A DNA stretch of 64,000 nucleotides from Culex pipiens pallens (lineage: Eukaryota > Arthropoda > Insecta > Diptera > Culicidae): assembly GCF_016801865.2 (NCBI RefSeq), contig NC_068938.1, forward strand, positions 199,061,077 through 199,125,076, written 5' to 3'. Positions 22,985-34,587 of this stretch are shown here, piece after piece. The notes beneath the pieces are model-generated. The model was not told the DNA's origin. It saw only the letters and a program-made list of their open reading frames with translations, and did no database searches. Each line of letters starts with the position of its first letter. Position 1 is the first letter of the stretch. A program made the translations under genes and the position numbers.

Positions 22985-22998
22985 TTTTATTGTTTCGA
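22985..22998 (-). promoter_or_regulatory. Conserved upstream element of OAT copy 2 (possible core promoter)
   Basis: Identical to the 14-mer upstream of OAT copy 1 (10449-10462), here about 87 bp upstream of the start codon. On the minus strand it reads TCGAAACAATAAAA. Confidence 0.35.
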
Positions 22999-22999
22999 G

Positions 23000-24920
23000 A
23001 TTTAGACACGTATTTATCTCAGACGTATACGCAAATATCCACACTCACATGATGAGGATAAGCTGCATAGTAGAGATACATGTTAAATAATTGTGACGAA
23101 AAGTTTGAGATATTTAAGTTTCCAAGCAGCTTCATTAAAGACAGCTTAAAAAAACTTCTTAATTATAAAAAAAAAGTTCTTTGCAATAACAAGCGTTTCC
23201 AAATTACCCTAAATTGGGGGTAAGTTTCTGTAGGGTATGGAATTTGTAAACTGTACCCTGCGTAGGAATATAAATTTTCTCGGTGAAAGTAAATAACGCA
23301 GAAACGAAAAAAAATCCTACAGATAAGATAAAACCAGGTGATCGCAATGACTGTAATTTATAATTGTGTTTTTTCTTGGTTATTTAAAAAGGGATTGTTT
23401 GAGCAAAATTAACTGTAGACTCTTTCCAGACTGTTCGAAAAATACATGCAAATGTGTCTATATTTATCACACTGAGTGTACGTTTTCGCAAATCTACTTT
23501 TCTTTTTATTTTGTTGTTGGGATGAAACTTTTCTCATTCAATCTTTAGGTCAAAATAAATCGTTTTGCATTAATCTTGGGTTAATTTGCAAAACGGCGTA
23601 GCAGCTGTCACGACCTCTGACTCCTGTTTGATTTTTTCTATTAAGCATTTTTTTCTAGAAATAAAACTTCACTCTTTAAAAAAAATAGAGCAATACATTT
23701 TCAATGTGATCTGCAATCTGCTAAAAAAATATGAAGACAAATAAGATTTCCCATATTTTTATTTCATTTTTCCCATGCGAACAACACCTTTGGTTATCAT
23801 ATTTGACTCTTGCTTTAAATACACCAAAGAACAAAATTAAGCTTTTGGAGCGAGGTTTTTGAAAATAAAAAATGTTATATTCTTGGCACGCAAATTAACA
23901 AGGTGCTATGAAAGGTATTTTATGATTGATAAGGTGTTTTCGGCAAAGTTGTAGGACTTAGTTAGGGCAATTCAAAAGAAAATAGCTACACCCAACAATT
24001 ACCACGTTTATTTTTTTTTTTCAATATATAATCACGTTGAAAAAATTTCCAATAAATTCCAGAAATTCCACACTATTTAGAAAAATGCTCCGATTTTGCT
24101 CAAAATTTAACTGTATTTTTTATTTTTTGGTTTGGCGATTTGGCTGATCCTATCCAAAATAGGGTGGTCAAAACAATTGCGTTTTTGACGATTTTCTCAA
24201 AAACCTTTTTTTTTAAACGTCGTAACTATCTACAGAACGGCTGCACCAATTTTAGCTCGCTTCATTGCAAAAGAAAGGTGAGCAATTCTCTACGAAATCG
24301 GCCGATTTCGACCATTTTTATTTTTTGTATTTATTTTATTTGGCTCAAGCTTTGAGGGGGCCTTCCCTATGACCAAAGAAGCTATTTTGTGTCATTGGTT
24401 CACCCATACAAGTCTCCATACAATTTTGGCAGCTGTCCATACAAAAATGGTACGTAAATATTTAAACAACTGTAACTTTTTCGTGAATTTTCTGATCAAT
24501 TTGGAGTCTTGGGCAAAGTTGTAGGTATTGTCTGTTGACTATTGAGAAAAAAATAGGTACACGGATTTTTTTCAATTACCATTTTTCACAATAACTCCAT
24601 TTCCCAAAATACATCTTTTTGAATTTCGAGATTTTTTGATATGTTTTAGGGGACAAACCCCCGCAACTTTTGAGCCACAGAGAAGTATGGTCAAAAAATC
24701 TGCCACCGAGTTATAAATTTTTAGAAAAAATAATGATTTTTGGAAAAAAATTAAATTTTAAACAAAAAAAAATTTGACCTCATTTTTTGATGTAAAATTG
24801 AATTTGCAATCGAAAAGTACTTTACATGAAACATTCGTGAAATTTTCCGATCTTTTCGCAAACAATATATTGATTTTTTTTTAATCAAGACTGACATTCC
24901 AAAAGGGCGTAATATTGAAT
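23000..24920. other. Intergenic, dispersed-repeat fragments
   Basis: No gene seen. The segment 24140-24920 is a diverged single arm of the palindromic family at 52350-54284, recognised by GAGCAATTCTCTACGAAATC near 24280 and GGCAAAGTTGTAGGTAT near 24515. A shorter piece with the same AAAGTTGTAG motif is near 23945. Confidence 0.5.
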
Positions 24921-24935
24921 GTTTGGCTCTATTAA

Positions 24936-25140
24936 AATGTCGTTCGAAATGTCAAAATCGCGCAGTATTACCAACATTAGAAAAAAAAGTGGCGGTCATG
25001 CTATGGCACACTTTTTTCGCATTTCGGGCGTTCACCGTTCGAACGCCATTTTCGCTTAAACATCTGGATTGTTTTTGCTTTTTGGGTATTTTTGAAACCG
25101 CCTTGAGTTAGGGTATCCAAAAACACCCAAAAATCAAATT
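24936..25140. mobile_element. Two adjoining hairpin-MITE remnants
   Basis: 24936-25070 matches the MITE at 48707-48900 (GTTCGAAATG, ACCAACATTAGAAAAAAA, GAACGCCATTTTCG). 25070-25140 is a hairpin with the loop ACCGCCTTGAGTTAGGG, matching the element at 29845-29996. Confidence 0.55.
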
Positions 25141-26469
25141 TTATTAATAGGACCCACTAGCTTACAGCCAAAAATAATTTTCAATGATTTTTTAGAATCT
25201 TTTACAGATCTTGCGGATTTCAGAGATTTTTAGACAATCGTGCAAGTTGTGAAAAGCTCTCCAACAAAGTGCACACCTCAAACTACAGCAGAAAAAAACT
25301 ATCTAAGACACACACCCTAGTTTGAAAGTGACCTAAAGTGGTCGAAAGCAACAAAGCTCAGTCGAAACACGCACCACTCTAGGCGAGCGGTGGGGAGAAG
25401 GGGTAGGATTTCAATTGTGCAAATATTTGGTGTGCAGTTATGATTTGCAATGGTGGAGAGTTTGGTGCAAAGTGTACAATAACAAATCCAAAAATTGTGG
25501 ATTTTACAGATTTACAGATAATTTTAAGTTTTTTCATATATTTTGATGGAGGCGCACGATGATTCACAAAGCTTTATTTTAGGTGAAGATTCAAAAAGTA
25601 TCACGCGCCTCCTTTGAAATATACGAGAAAAAAAAAATCTAATTTTGATTAAATTAAAAATCCCTAGGTAAAATATTTTCTAGGTCACGGATACTTGAAA
25701 AGGGGGAAACGAAGAAAAGATTGATTATACATTGATTAGCAATAATAATCTTCTTCAGTCATGGCGTGAGTCGTTCCGGAGATATAAAAAGAAAACACAA
25801 TTTTTAGGATAACCTTTTTCCGACTAGGACCACATTTTTTTTAAATTGAAGTAACAAGTCATAGTCAAAGTGAAATTTTAGCGAAAAAAAAACTTTTCAC
25901 GGTAATGTACATCGTACAAATTTTCCAAAATTCAAAAGATCTTTAAATAAATCCTAAATGCTAAAAATTCAGGGAAATTTATTTAAGCTGATTACACTTG
26001 AATTTTCATTAATTTTTTTAAGATTTTTGAAAAAAATTGGCCACCTAATTTTTCGAGCCGGTTGTGGGGGTGACAAAAACTTTTAAAAATATTAGTACCA
26101 GCCTTTATCGCAAAAAGCTCGACGATAACTAAAACACTAACTGTAATTAAGTGGTAATGCATAAAAAATTTCGCAAAAATACGGTGTTTTATAAAAATAT
26201 AAGCATTTAAAAAAATCATAAAAATTTAGGTATCCTGCGAAAAAATATTAGATAAAGCGAAAATGCACCAAATATTTCACTTCGTTTGATACCCACATTG
26301 AAAACCATATAAATTTGAGTATTCAATAAAAAAACTAAAATAAAGTGAAAATGCATACACAATTATCATAAAAATTTGAGCCTTCTACGAGAAAAAAACG
26401 ATATTTTGTGAAAATTTTAGTTGTTTCCTATATTGCAAATTATGAAAATTTTAGTATTTTCGAAAAATA

Positions 26470-26792
26470 CGGTGCATTCCAGATTCGATTATCCGAAGGT
26501 TTGTATAAGACTTCGGATAATCGAACCATGACCAATTTTTTGTGTTTTTTATTTGCTTCTTCTTCTTCAAATTTGATGTAAATATTAAACATTAAATTCA
26601 AATTCTGCGACCCCATACATTTTAGTAAAATTTTAATATTTGATTACATCTTGGATTGAAAATTCTAAATCATTTTAGAGTAGTAGTACTCGACCATAAA
26701 AAAAAGACAACAAAAAATATTTTTTTTCGTGGTTGGATTAGCCGTAGTGAAATTTTTCCAAGATCTATAATCGGATAATCGAATCTGTGCTG
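26470..26792. mobile_element. Tc1/mariner-type MITE (TTATCCGAAG family), copy 1
   Basis: Inverted ends containing CAGATTCGATTATCCGA, flanked by TA on each side (26468-26469, 26793-26794). Non-coding. Copy 2 is at 62770-63113; a one-ended relative begins near 12085. Confidence 0.65.
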
Positions 26793-26799
26793 TAATTGT

Positions 26800-29700
26800 A
26801 AAATTTTGCAAAAAATGTATTTTGTAAAAAATAGTATTTTATAAAATTAACTCAACTAAAGTGAAAATGCCTATTTTTTCATAATTTGCGCTAATTTGGG
26901 AATTTAAAAAAAATACGGTACTTTGTGAATTTTTTTGAGTATTGATACTTTGAAACATAGGCCGTTGCAAATATGCAAATTGAATTTACGAGCCACGGTT
27001 TTAACATTAGAATGAAAAAAGTGTTCAAAAATGCATTATACACCTGTCCAGTTGTTTTGCAACCATTACTTTCCAAAATACCTAAGTATTGACGAAAATT
27101 ATTTTTTTTGCAAGAAATAAAGTTTTTGCGGTGCTGTACATTGGAATTTCATGAAAAAAATTAAATATTTTAAATCCAGCCCAAACATGCTAAATGTGAT
27201 TATCAATGCAGAAAAATGCGTTTTAGATTATTTTCAGTTGATTTGACTTTTATTTTCATTAAAATTTTGAAGTCTTTTGAAAAAATATTGCTCCCTGATT
27301 TTTTGGACCTATTTTGAAGGGGTGGGGGGGGGATGGGGCGACATAAACGTTGAAAAATATTTGCAACGGCCTTACTATATTATTAAAAAAATTCTTAGAG
27401 CATAGACAATTTTACATATTTCAAAAAAAATGTTATTGTCAAGACCTGAGTGCTATTGTTAAACTTGCAATGTTGGTGGATTTTTTGGAAATATTTTAAT
27501 CGCAAAAATTTGCTGGCGCATGTCAGGCTGACGTTTGGCGAAAAAGTGTCAAACCCCGCCAAACTTATCACCAACATGACATGAGAAAACAAAATCCACC
27601 AAAATTTCGACGGTAACATTTCAAAAGACATCATGTACGTTTTGACACTTTCTGGGTTATTGCATATTCTGAAAGTACTCCTAATAAACTACCTCTCCAC
27701 CAAAAATGAGCAAAAGTTACTTCAGTAAAGTCTGTTTAATCATGATTTTAAATAAAGTAACATAAACAAAATCTCTGCCATCAGCAATCTCTGTTTATAT
27801 AGCCCTGTCAACCTGTCAAACAAAAGACTACATGAACCTCGTGACGGAAAAAAAGCAACATGAACAAAGCGCCATGTACATTCGGCGAAGAAAACCGAAT
27901 CATAACAAAGCGTCCCCCTCAATGCCAGCAGGGTGATATGAACGTTGGTGATTTCAAAAGAAGTTATGTTTGTTTTTCTCAAATAAAATTACGGAAATAA
28001 TGTTTTATTGAATTTGGATGATCAAGTATTAATAAAAGCAACGTTTTTCATCGTTTGTTGTCATTAGAACATCTTATTTTGCTTTTATATTAAAATGGGA
28101 ATTGGAAATGGATGCTCAACGTTCAAATGCGTTTTTCTCAAAACGCATAGTTTGTACATGATGCTTTTTGAAATGTAGGCGTCGATTTGTTTTGTTTAAC
28201 AATTAGGTTTTACCTGGGACGGGACGGCTGGATAGTCTTCTTTTTGAGTGTTTACGTTTGTATTCTTCTTCTGTTTTTTGCAAGAAAATTTGTGTTCGAA
28301 AACAAATATCAAGCAATCTGTGATCCAGATAGCTTGACAATTCAAATTTTCTTGATGATGTTTTTCAACTCAGTGCTCAAGCATGCGGATGACTTTTTCT
28401 TTGGTTGAAATGTTGTTTAGTTTTTCCTCGCAGATTTTTTTTGAATTTGGCTGTTAAAATTTGCGGTTGGACGTGGGTGGAGAATCCTGAGTTTATGTTC
28501 CATCGTTTTACGGTGGATCCGTTCATAAGGAGCTGCCGGATACAAATCACTTGAAATGGTTGGCAAATCAAAGATGAGTCAAAAAATGTTCACTTCTTCA
28601 TTTTTATGTGTTTTTTATAAGTAAGTTTTTTAATTTTCATTTGGATGTGAAAAATGCAATACGATTTAAATGCGTTTTCTTACTTCAATCTAAAAAAATC
28701 CTAAAAAGCCTACAAGCGAGCCTGCAAGTCATTAAATGGGAGGGGAGATTTTTTCCTAGATCTGCTCCTGTCGTTGTCCCGTTACGCAAAGAAAGTAAAT
28801 AAATCTTTCCCAGTTCCTCAAAGAGGAGCACGTCGAATTCAACGGCAATTTTTACTCAACTTTGAAGAAAGTTAACATTCCATAGGTCGCACGCCCTAAG
28901 GTGTCAGAATCGAAAGAAATGGCTGGCAAGAATTCAAATTTGTACCAATTCATTCACTTCAAAGAGCAAAAAAGTTTGTTTTTCAATTTGTGGCAATGAG
29001 TTGAAATAAAAAAGTGCGAAAAAAATCAAATAGGCTAAACTGTGGCCATTATTTTTGTTTGCTTTTTAAATCCAGTACGATGTTGTTTCTTCACGCCACA
29101 TTTTAATTTCATGGGAATCACAGGTTTAATATTGTTCAATCTAGATGACATTTCTATGTAACGCGAAAAAAATAACAATAGTTTTAAATGGGCAAAAGAA
29201 TAGTCAGTTCATGAAATGTATTGTTTTTTAAAATGAAAATGCTGATAAGTCAACATTTGGTGTATGATAGAAATAAATGCTTTTCAATTGAAAATATTTT
29301 AAACAATCTATTAATGCAATTTACAATTATTTGTGAAATTGATTTAATTTTTTTTTAATTTTTTTCAACTCAAATTACAATACTTCTCATTTTCTCCTAA
29401 TAAGAAAGGACTGGTTTAGGTTGACAGAAGCGGCCATGTTGAAAGTGGTTTAGTTTGACAATAGGTTTTTTTCTCTCTGTTTATCCCATCCCAGGGTTTT
29501 ACGCCGACTCGGTTTTGCGGTTAGAAATTTGACAGCTTGGCTGCATTGTTTACATTTTTTGCACGTGTGTCTCAGTAAAAATGTGTGTGAGTGTGCGCTT
29601 GTGACGTCACGCTGTAAAACCTAATACGACTCTGAAATTTTATCGGTAAGCTCCGTTGCATTAATGTACGACTCGTGCTGAAAAAAACGTGTTCCATACA

Positions 29701-29840
29701 ACAGTTTTTGCAACTCCGAAAACAGCCCAGTTAATAGTTTGATGATTTTTTGTGCAGCATAATAAGAGGCTGAGATAGTTTTTTGAAGGAGAACTGTTGA
29801 TGTAAAAAGTAGGCAATTGATTCTGTGTACATATGTCTGG
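26800..29840. other. Intergenic region, no gene recognised
   Basis: AT-rich sequence with a G-run repeat fragment at 27290-27375. Candidate frames (for example 27740-27982 minus, 28187-28408 plus) have no recognisable domain and noncoding-like composition. A consensus CRE palindrome TGACGTCA lies at 29602-29609 in a somewhat GC-richer block (29400-29640) of unknown role. Confidence 0.4.
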
Positions 29841-29844
29841 AGTT

Positions 29845-29996
29845 TTTTTTTTGAAAAGTTCCAATAAATCAAATTTCTAGTTTATGCTTTTTGGGTGTTT
29901 TCGTAACCGCCTTGAGTCAGGGGTTTTAAAAAACACCCAAAAAGCAAAAACTAAAAATTTGGTTTATTGGACCTTTTCAAAAAAAAAAAAAAAAAG
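29845..29996. mobile_element. Hairpin MITE with ACCGCCTTGAGTCAGGG loop
   Basis: Arms pair TGCTTTTTGGGTGTTTT with AAAACACCCAAAAAGCA and extend through CCAATAAATCAAATTT out to poly-T/poly-A ends. The loop is conserved with the copy near 25095. Confidence 0.7.
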
Positions 29997-30683
29997 AACT
30001 CCAGTTGTGATCTATTTTAGTTTTATGTGATAAATCACTACAATGGATTTCGGACAGCCAATAAAAAGTCAGCAATTAACTTCTAGTCTACAAGATGGTA
30101 TAATTCTAAATAGCACTTGTTCGAATCAACACGTTAGTTTGTAGAGAACATTGAAAAGAAAACTAATAATTGCTGCATGCACTGACAGAAAGGAAACAAT
30201 CCGATAATAATATTTTTTCTCGTGATAATAACATGCCTAAAATAAATGTATAACACTGTATTTACAAAAAGTATAAAATATAATCTTGAATCACGATGTA
30301 TGGTTCTGGTCAGAACTTAAACTTGTTGCATTGCTTGTTTTGCTTACTTCGTTTTTTTTATGCCGTAACTTGTTAACACTTTCTTACTAATTCCCGCTCT
30401 AATCACGATTCTATTTGGTATGCTCTTGGCTAAAAGATGAGTAAACTTGAGTTTTAACTGTGGGTTGTACTTAGGCTGGCTAAAAGTATGCTCAATTGGG
30501 GTTTGTTTGACTTAGTAGACACATTGCACCTTCTCGGGCTCCAGGATCAGCTCACCAAAGCCGAAAGCGAGCGAGTACGTACACATGACTCATGGTTGCA
30601 ACGCCGTTTTAGGAACTGTTCAAACCATGACCTAGAACCCGATTACGCACGTTCTCATATCAGCAGCAGCTGAGCTGCAGGTC

Positions 30684-30886
30684 TTAAATGAAGTATAAAT
30701 ACGAGTACAGATAACTCCACCAGGAAGATTTCTGCGGCGGCGCCGCTGGTGTTGACGAATTGTTGCTGCTGTTGTTGTTGCACTCTGACACTGCGTCCTG
30801 CGTGGTCGCCACCGCCGTTGTCATGCTGGTTTGGGACGGTTCCTGATTACTGCTGCTATCAGTGTTGGTAGTCTTCTTGACGACAG
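30684..30886 (-). CDS. Probable last exon of the STARD7-like gene (or 3' exon of an unidentified gene)
   Basis: An open frame with coding-like composition in otherwise AT-rich DNA. It encodes a Ser/Thr/Asn-rich tail (Asn repeats, STPAAPPQ) ending in an aromatic segment KSSWWSYLYSYLYFI and TAA. An acceptor CCAACTCAG at 30887-30889 gives an exon start in phase 1. That phase matches the donor CAAGAAG|GTAGGA of STARD7 exon 4 (37116-37117), giving a joined protein of about 468 aa. The phase match and low-complexity tail are suggestive, not proof; the frame also continues upstream to 31019 and could belong to another gene. I do not recognise the aromatic tail. Confidence 0.45.
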
Positions 30887-31019
30887 CTGAGTTGGCTTTT
30901 TGGAGGTGGTGGGCTTTTGTAATCTCGGATGCAGGTGCGACAGAGAGGGACTTTGGATTGACTTGAAGTTTTTGGGTAAAGCATTTTGAAGAAATAAAAT
31001 TGTTAATAATTTGTTTCAA

Positions 31020-32529
31020 TATTTTTCAGAGTTCAAATTTGAATCTCTAATAACAAGCAAATGGAAAAGAAGCATGAAATGATTATTAGCAAAATATGCA
31101 AAACATTAGATACAAGAAATCAGTTAAAGAAATTAGGACGAGGTCCAGATTTGCCTCAAAAAAGCAAAAACTTCTCTTTGTATGTAAAAACATGGCGATG
31201 CTGGCTGGCGTCACCTTAAAACAACTAAAATATAGTTAAGTCAAATAAAAAAAAAGATTAAATAATGACTCAAAATAGTTCGGCAACTGTGCTTTTTGTG
31301 AGTCCAAAAATCCAATAATAAAATACCCGTTGGCCGGCAGTGAAATTATAGGAAGGTATGATCTGTATCAGACGAGGATTATGCAGCAAAAAAAATCTGA
31401 TTTTGAAATTGTATGTAAAGTTACACCCAGAAATATGTAGCTCATAAAGGCATTTATCCTCTTCCCTCTTCAGGTTTCAGGTTTTCAAGCTTAAATTGTC
31501 CTTCACATACTTTAATAAATATCTTCATGAAACTTTCAGGAGTGATTAGAATCTTTTAAGTAGATTCAAAATTTTTCAGTATTATAATTTTTTTAAATTT
31601 TCTGCATGTATATAAAATTGAATTGGCAATCAAAAGTTACCTTTGCGATCTATATTTTTTATAAATTGCTTTTTTTAGTTTTTATTGATTGTCTTATGCT
31701 TAAAACTTGTCCCAAGAATTAGAAAAAATGGCAGCGGTCCATACAAAAAGCGTATCAAAATATTCGAAAATATTTATATCTTGAGAACGGATTTTCTGAT
31801 CGATTTGGTGCTAAGAACTTTTCCGAAAAAAATAGCTACACTCTTACAAAAAATACCGTTTTTCAATTTATATTTTAAAGGCGTTTTTATTTATAAAGTA
31901 AAAAAAATTAAAAGACATTTAAAAACATCTTTTGAGCTATGCCGCCAGTTGTTCAAAATATATTTGGCAGTGCTGCCAATTTTCGAAAAAAAAGTTTTTT
32001 TTACTTAATTATTAGATGTAAAATCAAATTTGCAATCGATACTTTATAGAAATTTCGATTTCGGGTACGTTTTTTTAATTATAGCCATGAAAACTGATTT
32101 TATGTTGAACACGTGTTTTTTTTTACCTGTAGAAGTCATGATCAAGCTTGACCATCTCGCAATCTAATTGTCGGATGGTCACCGAATCAAATTTGCAATC
32201 GAAAAGTACTTTACACTTTTTATATTTTGATAAAATGTACCGTTTCCAAGTAAAAGCCGATTTAGGGTATGTATTTTCAATTTCTTTTGTTTTTTTTTTT
32301 AGATTTTTAAAATACTTCTTGAAAGATAAGCACCACCGAACAAAATGTCTTGAATAAAAATTTGAATCGATGAAAATGAGTTTTTCCAAGAGTTTTTCCT
32401 AATGTAATTTTTTTTTTTCAAAATAAAACTTTTGCGACTTTTTTTTATCTTTTTTATAATTTGAAATCAGGCATTACATTTTTTTGATTTATTTGATTTG
32501 ATTCATTACTATAAAAAGGCCTACAAATA
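31020..32529. other. STARD7 intron 4 (proposed), distal part: dispersed repeats
   Basis: Contains a diverged arm of the palindromic family (about 31685-32430; GATCGATTTGGTG near 31798, AAATTTGCAATCGAAAAGTAC near 32187). No gene evidence. Confidence 0.45.
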
Positions 32530-34022
32530 CAGTATGTAAAAAAAGTATTTACACCCCTTGGGCACTATGCACATTTTGTGATGAAACATGTAAAAAATTT
32601 AAAGTTTGACAGGAACCTAGTACTACGTTTTGTTCAGAAACTTATGCCAAACATTTTGCTACAAAAAGCTCATGAAAAGATGATTTCTATAAAAAGTTAT
32701 ATAACAAATACTATTACGAAAATAAAAAAGGTGCAAAAAAAGTATGTACACCTTTCGAAAAATTAACATAAATAATGTTATTTGTTGACAAATCACCATA
32801 AATCCAGTCTCCCAACTCCAAATAGGCATCCTTGACTGATTAAAAAAATAATTTGGATTGAATATAAAGTTTACTAACTACTTAGTATAAAAGTTTATAT
32901 AACTCTGGAAATTCTATATAAAACTTATCTAAACCTAATTTTGCAAACTTTTAATTCAACTAAATGTCAATATATTACCATATAATTGCTAAATAAACAT
33001 TTTGGAGTGGGTATAACACCGTTTTGGGGGTATTTGTATCGATAGAATAGATTTTTCGTTGGAATTTCGTACCAACCCGGAATTACGTCGTAGGAAAATC
33101 CGCCTGCATCCGAACCGGTCCACGATTCACAAGTCAACCTATGTGGAATCGGAAAGGGCATGAAATTTCCGATCTTTTGATACCCAAACATCTAGGTTTT
33201 CTTTAAAACCTACGTTTTTGAATACCTGGGCAAAAAGTAAGTTTGATCCACGAGAACAAAAATTACGAAATTCCATACATTTTTGGCAGGTTGCTCAAAC
33301 GAAACCATAACAACGTTTTTGCTTAGGTATTTTAAAACGTAGGTTTTAAAGAAAACCTAGATGTATGGGTATCAAAAGATCGGAAATTTTATGCCCTTTC
33401 CGATTCCACATAGGTTGACTTGTGAATCGTGGACCGTTTCGGATGCCGGCGGATTTTCCTACGACGTAATTCCGGGTTGGTACGAAATTCCAACGAAAAA
33501 TCTATTCTATCGATACAAATACTTCCAAAACGGTGTTATACCCACTCCAAAATGTTTATTTAGCAATTATATGGTAATATATTGACATTTAGTTGAATTA
33601 AAAGTTTGCAAAATTAGGTTTAGATAAGTTTTATATAGAATTTCCAGAGTTATATAAACTTTTATACTAAGTAGTTAGTAAACTTTATATTCAATCCAAA
33701 TTCTTCTTTTAATCAGTCAAGGATGCCTATTTGGAGTTGGGAGACTGGATTTATGGTGATTTGTCAACAAATAACATTATTTATGTTAATTTTTCGAAAG
33801 GTGTACAAACTTTTTTTGCACCTTTTTTATTTTCGTAATAGTATTTGTTATATAACTTTTTATAGAAATCATCTTTTCATGAGCTTTTTGTAGTAAAATG
33901 TTTGGCATGAGTTTCTGAACAAAACGTAGTACTAGGTTCCTGTCAAACTTTAAATTTTTTACATGTTTCATCACAAAATGTGCATAGTGCCCAAGGGGTG
34001 TAAATACTTTTTTTACATACTG
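32530..34022. mobile_element. 1.49-kb foldback Tc1/mariner-type element
   Basis: Ends CAGTATGTAAAAAAAGTATT and its complement, flanked by TA dinucleotides (32528-32529, 34023-34024). The arms are about 700 bp each and nearly identical, meeting at a short centre around 33240-33315. Each arm contains the same 74-codon frame (33191-32967 minus, 33361-33585 plus), a consequence of palindromy and without a recognised domain. No transposase. Confidence 0.8.
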
Positions 34023-34587
34023 TAGATCATTTTCCCCATTTCATATTTAAGACCAATTTTTTTAGAATATTTTTGTTTAAATATCAGAAAATTTTACAAA
34101 AGTTTTATTATTTAACATTGAAAATCAAACCAATCGTTTTCAAGATATCGTCAGTTGAAAATTATAGGCTAATTAGGCTTATTTTCATCGATTCGAATTC
34201 TTTGTGAGGATGTACCTCAGAAACTGGATGTCCGATTTTCAAAGTCTCAGAGAGAAAATTGTACGAAATTTTCTAAGCTTTTAATTTTTATTTTCAGGTG
34301 TGACTTTTTTTCAAAATTTTTTTTTTAAACGAAAAAGCAAATTTCCGAAAATTATAACTTAAAAGTTACACGGTGCACTTTAACAAAAAATGTAATTTGT
34401 AATTTTGTTGATTACATTTAAGAAATTTATAAAAAATTCAAAAAAATGTTTTTGGAACTAGATTTTGCACCGTCAAGCACTATGGCTCAAAAGATGATGT
34501 TTCATAAAATACATAAAAAAAAATTAAAAATAAAAATACGTATTTTGAGAAAGTTTTAGTGAAAAAAGGTTAAAGAAATGGATAATT

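Noticed and set aside
32967..33585. Two near-identical 74-codon proteins on opposite strands
   Set aside because: Mirror images from the palindrome 32530-34022; no domain, no start or splice context.
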